Source: Candidatus Planktophila vernalis (GTDB taxonomy: Bacteria > Actinomycetota > Actinomycetes > Nanopelagicales > Nanopelagicaceae). Taken from it: DNA of 64,000 nucleotides. Shown here in pieces: positions 29,856 to 37,619 of this stretch (the stretch's first letter is position 1; every line of letters begins with the position of its first letter). The notes beneath the pieces are model-generated. The model saw nothing but the letters and a program-made list of their open reading frames with translations, was not told the origin of the DNA and made no database searches. The position numbers were made by a program, and so were the translations under genes. Where the stretch lies: contig NZ_CP016776.1 of assembly GCF_002288185.1 (NCBI RefSeq), positions 744,001 to 808,000 on the forward strand, given 5' to 3'.

Positions 29856-30621
29856 CAGCTGGCACTCCTAAATAGGCCTCAATAACCTTTGGATCATTTT
29901 GAACTTTACTTGGTAGGTCATCAGCGATTTTGACACCGAAATCTAGAACAGCAACGCGGTCTGAGATTCCCATAATCAATGACATATCGTGTTCGATAAG
30001 AAGAACGGTATAACCAGCATCACGGATGCGCTTAATCAAGGCGGCAAGTTCAACCTTTTCAGCTGGGTTAAAACCAGCAGCTGGTTCATCTAGAAGAAGC
30101 AGTTGTGGACTTGTTCCCATCGCACGTGCGATTTCAAGACGGCGCTGAACACCATAAGGAAGGTTCTTTGCCAAGCGATCTGAATACTCATCAATTCCAA
30201 TGAACTTCAAGATCTCATGAGCACGTTCACGGTTCTCGCGCTCTTCACGGCGAGCACGTGGGGTACCAAATAGAGCTCCCATTAGCCCACTCTTCTTGTG
30301 GACATCTGTTGCCGTGATTACGTTTTCAAGGGTAGTCATGTCTCCCCATAGACGAATGTTCTGGAAAGTACGGGCAATTCCCATCCCGGTAATCTGAAAG
30401 CGCTTTTGTTTATTGATTTTTGTTCCAGCAAAAGTGATAGTGCCACTTGTTGGTGTGTAAACGCCAGTAACAACGTTAAACACTGTTGTCTTGCCAGCAC
30501 CGTTAGGGCCGATCAAAGCAAGGATTTCACCTTTTTTGACTTCAAGGTTTACCGCACCAAGTGCTGTGACGCCACCAAATTTCATGGTGACGTTTTCAAG
30601 TGAAAGAAGTACCTCTGACAT
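29845..30621 (-). CDS. livG: Branched-chain amino-acid ABC transporter ATPase LivG
   Basis: 258-residue ABC ATPase. Walker A IGPNGAGKTTVFN, ARTFQNIRLWGDMT Q-loop characteristic of LivG, a family-typical signature YGVQRRLEIARAM in place of LSGGQ, Walker B LLLLDEPAAGFNP and switch IEHDMSLI. Start shares a base with the livM stop. Confidence 0.96.
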   Translation of the reverse strand: MSEVLLSLENVTMKFGGVTALGAVNLEVKKGEILALIGPNGAGKTTVFNVVTGVYTPTSGTITFAGTKINKQKRFQITGMGIARTFQNIRLWGDMTTLENVITATDVHKKSGLMGALFGTPRARREERENRERAHEILKFIGIDEYSDRLAKNLPYGVQRRLEIARAMGTSPQLLLLDEPAAGFNPAEKVELAALIKRIRDAGYTVLLIEHDMSLIMGISDRVAVLDFGVKIADDLPSKVQNDPKVIEAYLGVPADAS

Positions 30622-31658
30622 TATGCATTCACCCCTTTCTTAACAATTGCTTTTTCGCGCTTTTTACGAGGTAGCAATCCATCTGGGCGGAAGTTCATTA
30701 CAACGACGAGAACTAATCCGAATACCAAAAGACGTGCATCAGAGATGAAACGGATGCGATCTGGAAGGTAACCAAGGATTGTTGCACCCACAATTACGCC
30801 CCAGATGTTTCCAATTCCACCAAATACCACGCAGGAGAGAATCAATATAGAAACATTGAGCGTGAACATCTCAGGTGCAATGAACAAGTTCTTAGAGGCA
30901 TAAAGAACACCGGCTGCGCCTCCAACGGCTGCGCCTAATGTAAATGACCAAATCTTGTACTTAAGTGTTGCAATGCCCATGAGCTCGGCAGCATCTTCGT
31001 CTTGACGAATAGCTTCCCAAGCACGACCTGGACGGCGCACACTCAGGCGACGAATCATCCAGATAGTTAGCAGGATCATGAGGATTACCACCCAGAAAAA
31101 GACTTTTTGATCATCTAACTTAAACTCCAATGGTCCAATATCTGGAGGCATTGGAACGTTTGCAATTCCATTTGGGCCCTTACTCCAAGAGGAGTTAAGG
31201 AGAACCAGACGAACAATTTCACCAAAACCTAAAGTAACAATGGCAAGGTAGTCACCGCGCAAGCGAAGTGTTGGAAGACCCAGAATCACACCGGCCAACA
31301 TTGCAAAGCCAATACCAAATGGCATGATCTCCCAGGTGTTAAGGCCTGTTGTGGTTCCCATAATCGCCATTGTGTAAGCACCGATAGCAAAGAAAGCCAC
31401 ATATCCAAGATCGAGCATTCCTGACTTACCGACCACGATATTTAAACCAAGTGCCATCAGCACGAAAATTCCCACTGGATAAACCAGAACAGCATCGTAT
31501 GCAGCAATTGGTGTTGCTAAGAATGAGGCTCCAGCAAATGGAAGGAGTCCAACGAGAATAATTGAAGTAACTGCAATTGCAACACGCTTAGGGCGATTAG
31601 CTCGCTCCCAGATATCTGCGCCCCAGTCGCGAAGGTTCCAATAGTTTCTAATTTTCAT
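30621..31658 (-). CDS. livM: Branched-chain amino-acid ABC transporter permease LivM
   Basis: 345-residue membrane protein with about nine to ten transmembrane segments after a 30-residue cytoplasmic N-terminus. Permease motifs are LGLNIVVGKSGMLDLGYVAFFAIGAY (given here in part) and the EAA-like loop GRAWEAIRQDEDAAELMGI that docks the ATPases. The basic C-terminus ends in GLLPRKKREKAIVKKG. Three nt from livH. Confidence 0.95.
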   Translation of the reverse strand: MKIRNYWNLRDWGADIWERANRPKRVAIAVTSIILVGLLPFAGASFLATPIAAYDAVLVYPVGIFVLMALGLNIVVGKSGMLDLGYVAFFAIGAYTMAIMGTTTGLNTWEIMPFGIGFAMLAGVILGLPTLRLRGDYLAIVTLGFGEIVRLVLLNSSWSKGPNGIANVPMPPDIGPLEFKLDDQKVFFWVVILMILLTIWMIRRLSVRRPGRAWEAIRQDEDAAELMGIATLKYKIWSFTLGAAVGGAAGVLYASKNLFIAPEMFTLNVSILILSCVVFGGIGNIWGVIVGATILGYLPDRIRFISDARLLVFGLVLVVVMNFRPDGLLPRKKREKAIVKKGVNA

Positions 31659-31661
31659 GAG

Positions 31662-32612
31662 TTATGCCCTCGTTGTCTGGACGGCTTCGCCAAATAAACC
31701 ATTTGGCTTGAAGAGGAGAACAAGAACCAAGACGATGAAGACAGTTACTGCCTTCCACTGCGTTCCAAGGACAGCTGAGGCATACACCTCGAGTAATCCA
31801 AGGCTGAGGCCGCCATAGAAAGCGCCTCGGATATTTCCAATTCCACCTAGAACGGCTGCGGTAAATGCAGCCATACCCATTGTGAAACCAATATTAAATT
31901 TGGTGTATTCAAATACTGTGATGTAGAAGAAACCAGCTGCACCTGTTGCAAGTCCACCAACAAGAAACGTTGTGGTGATAACACGGTTGAGGTTCACACC
32001 CATCAATTTTGCTGCATCTTCATTCATGGAAACGGCGCGAATTGCCTTACCCATGCGTGAGAGTTTAATGAAGCGCTCTAATACAAAGAAGATCAACGCT
32101 GCTGCAATAATTGTAATTACTGTGTCGAGGCGGACGTTTGCGCCCCAAACTTCAGTCAAAATAATCTTTTCAAGAACGCGTGGAGATCCCACTGGTCGTG
32201 AATCTGTTAAAAGACGCATTACTTCTTGAAGTGCAATGGAGATACCAATTGCAGAAATCAGAGTTGCAAGTCGGTTAGTGCCCTTCATGCGAAGGCGACG
32301 GTATGCGACGAACTCAACAAAGACAGCCGTAAGGCCAGCAACCAACATTGACATGAACAAGCTTGTGACCAATACCAGGGCAAGCTTTCCACCCGTTGCT
32401 GGTTCTGAAGTTTGTGTGTAATGAAAAATATCGCGTGAGGTAATTACAGTTCCGAACGTTCCCCACATAAAGATTTCGGAGTTCGCAAAGTTAATCATGC
32501 GTAGCACTCCATAAACCATGGTGTAGCCGAGGGAGATCAAAACGTAGATAAATCCAAGGGCGATTCCTGCAATTGTCAGCGACCAGAACTGATCAATTAG
32601 TACTGCAAACAT
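31662..32612 (-). CDS. livH: Branched-chain amino-acid ABC transporter permease LivH
   Basis: 316-residue permease with about eight transmembrane segments. Typical features are SLGYTMVYGVLRMINFAN near the N-terminus, the loop GKAIRAVSMNEDAAKLMGVN that contacts the ATPases, and AVLGGIGNIRGAFYGG. The ATG is preceded by a strong AAGGAGAAC site. It is separated from the binding-protein gene by a 128-nt gap holding a long stem-loop. Confidence 0.95.
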   Translation of the reverse strand: MFAVLIDQFWSLTIAGIALGFIYVLISLGYTMVYGVLRMINFANSEIFMWGTFGTVITSRDIFHYTQTSEPATGGKLALVLVTSLFMSMLVAGLTAVFVEFVAYRRLRMKGTNRLATLISAIGISIALQEVMRLLTDSRPVGSPRVLEKIILTEVWGANVRLDTVITIIAAALIFFVLERFIKLSRMGKAIRAVSMNEDAAKLMGVNLNRVITTTFLVGGLATGAAGFFYITVFEYTKFNIGFTMGMAAFTAAVLGGIGNIRGAFYGGLSLGLLEVYASAVLGTQWKAVTVFIVLVLVLLFKPNGLFGEAVQTTRA

Positions 32613-32661
32613 TGTTCTCCTTCGCTAATACCTCTGCGCGAGTATAAAGGTAGATGTTACG

Positions 32662-32719
32662 CAAGTGGTGGGTGTCTTGGCCTCTTTTTCAAGAGATTTC
32701 CAAAACACCCACCAACTTG
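32662..32719 (-). ncRNA. Long stem-loop between the binding-protein gene and livH
   Basis: Minus strand: CAAGTTGGTGGGTGTTTTGG (32700-32719) pairs with CCAAGACACCCACCACTTG (32662-32680), close to twenty pairs, with an inner CTCTT/AAGAG hairpin. No U-run follows, so it is unlikely to be a complete terminator. Such elements between binding-protein and permease genes often stabilise the upstream mRNA and lower downstream expression. Confidence 0.65.
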
Positions 32720-32740
32720 TTAAGCGTCAGTCCTAGTTAA

Positions 32741-33889
32741 TTACTTGATGATTCCTGTGTTAACTAGAACACCGTTCTTAGTTGTGAAACCAGCAAATAG
32801 TCCGTATGAAATGTCGCCATTTGCATCGAACTTAATTGTGTTTCCAGAGATGCTCTTGCCCTTGTAAGCCTTTACATAAGCAAGCATTGCTGTACGAGTT
32901 GTCTTTCCAGCCTTGATGCCAGAAAGCAAGATGTTTGCAGCATCGAATGACTCAACTGAGTAAACACCTGATGAAACGCCCATCTTCTTCTTGAAGTCAG
33001 CTTCCATCTTTGCATCTACGCCAGCAAGACCGCCAACGCCAGTTACCTTTGAACCTTCAGCTGCAGCTCCTGCAAGCTTTGGGAACTCCTGGTTGAATAC
33101 TCCGTCGCCGCCAGCAAATACTGCCTTTGAACCTGAGTCACGAAGCTGCTTGATGAACACAGCAGCTTGGCTGTAGTAACCAGTGTAGATAACAACAGTT
33201 GCGCCAGATGTCTTGATCTTTGCAATTGTTGGGCTGAAGTCTGTTGTTGTGTTTGGAACTGAGTCTCCGCCTACAACTGTTGCTCCAGCAACCTTCTTCA
33301 AACCAGCTTCAACGAAGCCACGAAGAGGTACTGCGTATGCTGATTGGTCATCGAAAACGAAAACCTTTGCAGCTGAAACGCCTGCTGTTGCGTACTTAGC
33401 CAAAGCTGGACCCTGAAGGTCATCTTTACCTACGACGCGGTGGAAAATTGGTCCACCAAAGTCAGGAGATGTTGGGTCAGTTAGTGACACGCGTGTTGCT
33501 GATGGTGAGATCAACGCCATGTTTACTGACTTGTAATATGGAAGTGAAGCAATTGTTGCACCTGAGTAAGCAGGTCCTACAACGCCAAGAACGTTCTTGT
33601 TTGAAGCAACACCTGGAGCAACTGTTCCAGCTACTGCTGGGTCTCCCTGGTCATCGATTGAAACTAGCTTGATCTTGAAGCCTTTGTTCTTTGCTTCGAA
33701 TAGTTTGATTGCATACTTAACTGCGTTTTGCTCATCGATACCTGTTGATGCTTCTCCACCTGAAAGTGGGCCTTGGTAACCGATTGTGTAAGTCTTAACA
33801 GCTGCACTAGCGGCTGGTACTGAAGTCAAGCCAAAAGCAACGGCTGCAGCAGTAACAACGGCAAGTGAACCCTTGATCTTCTTGTTCAT
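32741..33889 (-). CDS. livK: Branched-chain amino-acid-type periplasmic-binding (extracellular solute-binding) protein
   Basis: 382 residues of the Leu/Ile/Val-binding type I fold (Peripla_BP_6). N-terminal signal: MNKKIKGSL followed by a hydrophobic stretch and an AxA-like site (VPAASAAVKT). Mature part opens YTIGYQGPLSGGEAS, usual for the family, and contains VLGVVGPAYSGATIASL and LISPSATRVSLT in the ligand region. No Cys follows the signal and I find none in the protein, so there is no lipobox, unlike most Gram-positive binding proteins. Ligand could be Leu/Ile/Val, another amino acid, an amide or urea; the family is broad. AGGAAAGG 5-6 nt before the ATG supports the start. Confidence 0.9.
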   Translation of the reverse strand: MNKKIKGSLAVVTAAAVAFGLTSVPAASAAVKTYTIGYQGPLSGGEASTGIDEQNAVKYAIKLFEAKNKGFKIKLVSIDDQGDPAVAGTVAPGVASNKNVLGVVGPAYSGATIASLPYYKSVNMALISPSATRVSLTDPTSPDFGGPIFHRVVGKDDLQGPALAKYATAGVSAAKVFVFDDQSAYAVPLRGFVEAGLKKVAGATVVGGDSVPNTTTDFSPTIAKIKTSGATVVIYTGYYSQAAVFIKQLRDSGSKAVFAGGDGVFNQEFPKLAGAAAEGSKVTGVGGLAGVDAKMEADFKKKMGVSSGVYSVESFDAANILLSGIKAGKTTRTAMLAYVKAYKGKSISGNTIKFDANGDISYGLFAGFTTKNGVLVNTGIIK

Positions 33890-33910
33890 TTAGTGCCTTT
33901 CCTGTTCTTG

Positions 33911-33922
33911 TGTCCCGGGACA
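33911..33922. promoter_or_regulatory. 12-bp perfect palindrome in the livK-type leader
   Basis: TGTCCCGGGACA is fully self-complementary and sits a few bases after the expected transcription start and about 22 nt before the ATG. It could be an operator or a small RNA hairpin. Confidence 0.4.
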
Positions 33923-33933
33923 GGGAGGTGGTT

Positions 33934-33963
33934 AGGGTAATGGCAGCGATGACCTATTCACAA
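33934..33963 (-). promoter_or_regulatory. Putative promoter of the liv operon
   Basis: Minus strand TTGTGA (33958-33963), 18 bp, TACCCT (33934-33939). Start point would be near 33927, giving a leader of about 38 nt. The hexamer and spacing match the putative rpsA promoter. Confidence 0.5.
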
Positions 33964-33977
33964 GCCCGATTGAGCAT

Positions 33978-34022
33978 GAAAAGCCCTGCTTTGGTTGCAT
34001 TTATGTAACGTTTTAGGCAGGA
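33978..34022 (-). terminator. Terminator after pdtaR
   Basis: Minus strand: CCTGCC pairs with GCAGGG, enclosing an inner stem GTTACA/TGCAAC (one mismatch), followed by GCTTTTC. It lies 10 nt past the pdtaR stop and separates it from the liv promoter. Confidence 0.7.
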
Positions 34023-34031
34023 GAGCGATAA

Positions 34032-34613
34032 CTAGCTCTCGGGTACGGCCTGCGGACTGATGACGGCCTCGGCGACCTGTTTCATCGTTAATCGACGGTC
34101 CATGGCCGCCCTTTGAATCCAAGAGAAGGCTTCCGGCTCTGAAAGATTAAGCGCCTTCATCAAAATACCTTTTGCCCTATCAATAATCTTTCGTGTCTCT
34201 AGTCGATCATGTAGATCTGCAACTTCTGCAGCAAGTGAGCGCATTTGTGTGTGACGACTAATTGCGATTTCAATTGCAGGAATCAAATCCCCAATCGTAA
34301 ATGGCTTAACAACATATGCCATTACTCCAGCATCGCGCGCTCTATCTACTAATTCTTTTTGTGAAAAAGCTGTCAGCATCAACACAGGTGCAAGATCAAT
34401 AATTTTTTCAGCTGCAGAAATTCCATCTAGCACCGGCATCTTCACATCAAGAATTGCTAAATCTGGTTTGTGTTCATTTGCTAGATCAATTGCTTCTTGG
34501 CCATTTGTTGCCTCTGCCACAACTTCATAGCCAGCACCTTGTAACATCTCAACAAGGTCCATGCGAATAAGCGCTTCATCTTCGGCTACGAGGATGCGAA
34601 CCTTTTGTGTCAT
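34032..34613 (-). CDS. pdtaR: Two-component response regulator with ANTAR RNA-binding domain (PdtaR)
   Basis: 193 residues. Receiver domain at 1-125: acidic pocket VAEDEALIRMD, phospho-acceptor Asp in LAILDVKMPVLDG (about 57), Thr in LMLTAFSQ and Lys in YVVKPFT. An ANTAR domain follows (about 132-190: LETRKIIDRAKGILMKALNLSEPEAF, shown in part), which binds paired RNA hairpins and acts in antitermination or translation control. The layout matches mycobacterial PdtaR (Rv1626), partner of kinase PdtaS; no kinase gene is in this window. The ATG begins one base past the discriminator of the tRNA-like gene, so its only SD-like GGGG lies inside that gene's acceptor stem. Otherwise typical. Confidence 0.93.
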   Translation of the reverse strand: MTQKVRILVAEDEALIRMDLVEMLQGAGYEVVAEATNGQEAIDLANEHKPDLAILDVKMPVLDGISAAEKIIDLAPVLMLTAFSQKELVDRARDAGVMAYVVKPFTIGDLIPAIEIAISRHTQMRSLAAEVADLHDRLETRKIIDRAKGILMKALNLSEPEAFSWIQRAAMDRRLTMKQVAEAVISPQAVPES

Positions 34614-34614
34614 G

Positions 34615-34687
34615 TGCCCCGAGTCGGATTTGAACCGACACTGTGCAGTGTTTGAGACTGCCCTCTCTACCGTTGGAGTACCGAGGC
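34615..34687 (-). tRNA. tRNA-Leu(CAA)-like gene with class I (short variable loop) body
   Basis: 73 nt, 5' GCCTCGG to 3' TCGGGGC plus A73; CCA is not encoded. Acceptor 7 bp (two G-U); T arm GTCGG-TTCAAAT-CCGAC perfect; anticodon arm GCAGT-CTCAAAC-ACTGC perfect with anticodon CAA; U8, A14, G18G19, A15-U48 present. Two oddities: the variable region is 5 nt (ACAGT), whereas bacterial leucine tRNAs have a long extra arm, and the D stem is short and offset (CTC/GAG). Lies between pyk (28 nt upstream) and pdtaR (ATG one base after A73). It may be a working tRNA, a decayed one, or a tRNA mimic with a regulatory role. Confidence 0.7.
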
Positions 34688-34697
34688 GTTACGTGAT

Positions 34698-34710
34698 ATC
34701 CGAACGGGGC
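34698..34710 (-). promoter_or_regulatory. Leader segment complementary to the tRNA-like 3' half
   Basis: Minus strand GCCCCG-T-TCGGA can pair with TCCGA-CT-CGGGGC (34616-34628), i.e. with the 3' strands of the T arm and acceptor stem. The fold excludes the cloverleaf and its 6-bp GC block is stronger than the real acceptor, which has two G-U pairs. Confidence 0.5.
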
Positions 34711-34715
34711 CAATC

Positions 34716-36155
34716 TTAGCGGTAAGCCGCAGCTACCCCACCAACAGCATCTCCCACGCGGTGAACGCGCATCGCGTTCGTTGAACCTGGAATTCCAGGA
34801 GGTGAACCAGCAACAATCATCACTTGATCACCTAATTGAGCGCGAGCTGAATCAATAAGGACGGTGTCTACCAATTTCACCATTTCATCGGTTGCACCAA
34901 CGATAGGAGTGAGCATTGATTCAACTCCCCATGAAAGTGCAAGGCGGTTATATGTGCCAACCTCTGGCGTCATGGCAAGAATTGGAATAGGTGAGCGCAA
35001 ACGAGACATACGACGTGCTGAATCACCACTTTGTGTAAAGGCCACTAAATACTTTGCATCAACAATAGCGCCAACTTCAGTTGCTGCCTTTGTTATTGCC
35101 CCACCCTTAGTACGTGGGGCTGTTTTTATTGGACGAATACGGTCGAGGCCGCCTTCTTCAGTCTTTTGAATGATGCGTGCCATTGTTTGGACAGCTTCAA
35201 TTGCAAACTCTCCAACACTTGTTTCACCTGAGAGCATTAGGGCATCTGCGCCATCTAGCACTGCATTTGCACAATCTGTTGCCTCTGCGCGAGTTGGGCG
35301 TGAGTTGGTAATCATGGAATCAAGCATTTGAGTTGCAACGATAACTGGCTTAGCCATATCTCGGGCTAACTCAACGCACTGCTTTTGCACCAATGGCACA
35401 TCTTCAATTGGAAGTTCCACACCAAGATCACCACGCGCAACCATGATGCCATCAAAGGCATCAACGATTTCAACAAGGTTTTCAACGGCTTGTGGCTTTT
35501 CAATCTTTGCAATTACGGGAACACGAATTCCCTCTTCATCCATAATCTTATGAACATCTTTAATATCTTCTGCGCTTCTAACAAATGAGAGTGCGATGAA
35601 ATCAGCTCCTGCTCGCAAGCCCCAGCGAAGGTCATCAATGTCCTTTTCAGATAACGCAGGGACGGAGACTGCAACACCTGGCAAGTTAATGCCCTTGTTG
35701 TTACTCACTGCGCCAGGTTCAATAACCTTAGTAACAACATCATTACCCTTAACTTCAACAACTTCGACAGTTACTTTTCCATCATCAATGAGAATGCGAT
35801 CTCCGGTTTTGCAATCTCCTGGTAAACCTTTGTAAGTAGTGCCAACGCGCTCTTTAGTTCCCTCAACATCATCAACTGTGATTGTGAAGATGTCACCACG
35901 TGCTAAATCATGTGGTCCTGCCTTAAAGCGAGCCAGACGAATCTTTGGACCTTGCAGATCAACAAGAATGGCAACTGGGCGACCAGCAGCTTTTGCGGCG
36001 TTGCGAACAGAATCTAAGCGTGCTTGGTGCTCTTCATATGAGCCGTGAGAGAGATTCAACCGTGCCATATTCATACCAGCGTCAATGAGCTCCTTAACTT
36101 TTTCAGGAGATTCAACTGCTGGACCCATCGTGCACACGATCTTTGCTCTACGCAT
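34716..36155 (-). CDS. pyk: Pyruvate kinase
   Basis: 479 residues. Converts phosphoenolpyruvate and ADP to pyruvate and ATP. N-terminal RRAKIVCTMGPAVESPEKV and MARLNLSHGSYEEH; barrel motifs LVDLQGPKIRLARF, DFIALSFVRSAEDI, VPVIAKIEKPQAVENL (catalytic Lys) and IMVARGDLGVELP; C-terminal domain from about 340 without an extra phosphotransferase-like extension. ATG start 9 nt from the gltD stop. Same strand as gltBD and the tRNA-like gene downstream. Confidence 0.98.
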   Translation of the reverse strand: MRRAKIVCTMGPAVESPEKVKELIDAGMNMARLNLSHGSYEEHQARLDSVRNAAKAAGRPVAILVDLQGPKIRLARFKAGPHDLARGDIFTITVDDVEGTKERVGTTYKGLPGDCKTGDRILIDDGKVTVEVVEVKGNDVVTKVIEPGAVSNNKGINLPGVAVSVPALSEKDIDDLRWGLRAGADFIALSFVRSAEDIKDVHKIMDEEGIRVPVIAKIEKPQAVENLVEIVDAFDGIMVARGDLGVELPIEDVPLVQKQCVELARDMAKPVIVATQMLDSMITNSRPTRAEATDCANAVLDGADALMLSGETSVGEFAIEAVQTMARIIQKTEEGGLDRIRPIKTAPRTKGGAITKAATEVGAIVDAKYLVAFTQSGDSARRMSRLRSPIPILAMTPEVGTYNRLALSWGVESMLTPIVGATDEMVKLVDTVLIDSARAQLGDQVMIVAGSPPGIPGSTNAMRVHRVGDAVGGVAAAYR

Positions 36156-36164
36156 ATTCCTACC

Positions 36165-37619
36165 TTAAACCATTAGTTGACGGGTTGTTGGTTCTATCGG
36201 TGACGGAAGCTGAGTCTCCCCAGTGAGATATCTATCAACGGCTGCTGCTGCACTTCTACCTTCTGCAATTGCCCAGACAATTAAAGATTGTCCGCGCCCT
36301 GCATCTCCTGCTACGAAAATACCTTCTTCACTAGTTTCAAAATCTGCATTGCGTGCAATGTTTCCACGATCATCTAACTTAACTTCTAACTGTGAAATGA
36401 GATCAGATTGTTCAGGTCCGGTAAAACCCATTGCTAGGAATACAAAATCTGCAGGAATCTCGTTGGCAGTCCCAGGAACTGGTTCAAACTTTCCATTTTC
36501 AAACTTTGTCTCAACGATACGGATGGCACGTAGATTTCCATCAGCATCACCTAAGAACTCTTCAGTACTTACTGAGAACATACGGTTATCGTTTTCTTCA
36601 TGCGCACTTGAAACACGATAAATCATTGGATACGTCGGCCAAGGCTGTGAACCTGGACGCTCATCACTTGGGCGAGGCATGATTTCAAGCTGAGTAATAC
36701 TTGCAGCTCCTTGGCGAATAGATGTTCCCAAGCAATCTGCACCGGTATCACCGCCGCCTAAAATCACGACATGTTTTCCTGCAACATTAATTGGTGAAAC
36801 TTCGATCTCACCCAAAGCTTGCTTATTGCCCCAAGGCAAAAACTCCATTGCTTGGTAGATGCCTCTATATTCGCGGCCAGGAATTGGTAGGTCGCGCCAT
36901 TTAGTCGCACCGACTGCAAGAACAATTGCATCGTATTTCTTGCGAAGATCAGCGCCAGTTAATTCCACTCCGACATCAACGCCTGCACGAAAACGCGTTC
37001 CTTCTTTTTCCATCTGAGACAAACGGCGATCAAGAATGTGTTTTTCCATCTTAAACTCTGGAATTCCATAGCGAAGAAGTCCGCCAATTTTGTCTGCTCG
37101 CTCATACACAGCAACAGTATGACCAGCACGTGTGAGCTGTTGGGCCGCAGCTAGACCTGCAGGCCCAGAGCCAATAACAGCAATAGTTTTACCTGAAATA
37201 CGATCTGGAGCCAAAGGCTTAACATCACCTGCATCAAATGCTTCTTCAATAGTGCGCAGCTCTACTTGCTTAATTGTCACAGCTTCGCGATTAATCGCAA
37301 CAACACATGCAGTCTCACATGGTGCTGGGCACAAACGGCCAGTGAATTCAGGAAAGTTATTCGTAGCATGCAAACGGTTAATGGCTTCGGTTTTATCACC
37401 GCGCCAAATCAAATCATTCCATTCAGGAATTAGGTTTCCGAGTGGGCACCCTGAATGACAGAAAGGAATTCCGCAATCCATGCAACGACCAGCTTGCTTT
37501 TGTAGATGCTCAAAGCTTTGTGGTTCATAGACTTCGCGCCAATCTTGAATGCGAACATCAACTGGACGTCGCGTTGGAGTCTGGCGCTCAGTTGTCATAA
37601 AGCCTTTTGGATCAGCCAT
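36165..37619 (-). CDS. gltD: Glutamate synthase (NADPH) small subunit
   Basis: 484 residues. Passes electrons from NADPH through FAD and Fe-S clusters to the large subunit. N-terminal [17 protein letters not shown] (C-x2-C-x4-C-x3-C) starts the cluster-binding region; FAD site [22 protein letters not shown] site [16 protein letters not shown]-terminal [18 protein letters not shown]. The chosen ATG ([13 protein letters not shown]) overlaps the end of gltB by 8 bp. A TTG three codons upstream is less likely. Confidence 0.97.
   Translation of the reverse strand: MADPKGFMTTERQTPTRRPVDVRIQDWREVYEPQSFEHLQKQAGRCMDCGIPFCHSGCPLGNLIPEWNDLIWRGDKTEAINRLHATNNFPEFTGRLCPAPCETACVVAINREAVTIKQVELRTIEEAFDAGDVKPLAPDRISGKTIAVIGSGPAGLAAAQQLTRAGHTVAVYERADKIGGLLRYGIPEFKMEKHILDRRLSQMEKEGTRFRAGVDVGVELTGADLRKKYDAIVLAVGATKWRDLPIPGREYRGIYQAMEFLPWGNKQALGEIEVSPINVAGKHVVILGGGDTGADCLGTSIRQGAASITQLEIMPRPSDERPGSQPWPTYPMIYRVSSAHEENDNRMFSVSTEEFLGDADGNLRAIRIVETKFENGKFEPVPGTANEIPADFVFLAMGFTGPEQSDLISQLEVKLDDRGNIARNADFETSEEGIFVAGDAGRGQSLIVWAIAEGRSAAAAVDRYLTGETQLPSPIEPTTRQLMV

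Noticed and set aside
34615-34710. Ordinary class II tRNA-Leu with its long arm overlooked
   Set aside because: I tried a long-arm parse with the outer GCCCCG/CGGGGC as acceptor. It leaves 24 extra bases at the 5' side and no room for an extra arm between the anticodon and T arms, whereas the 73-nt parse satisfies the acceptor, anticodon and T arms.
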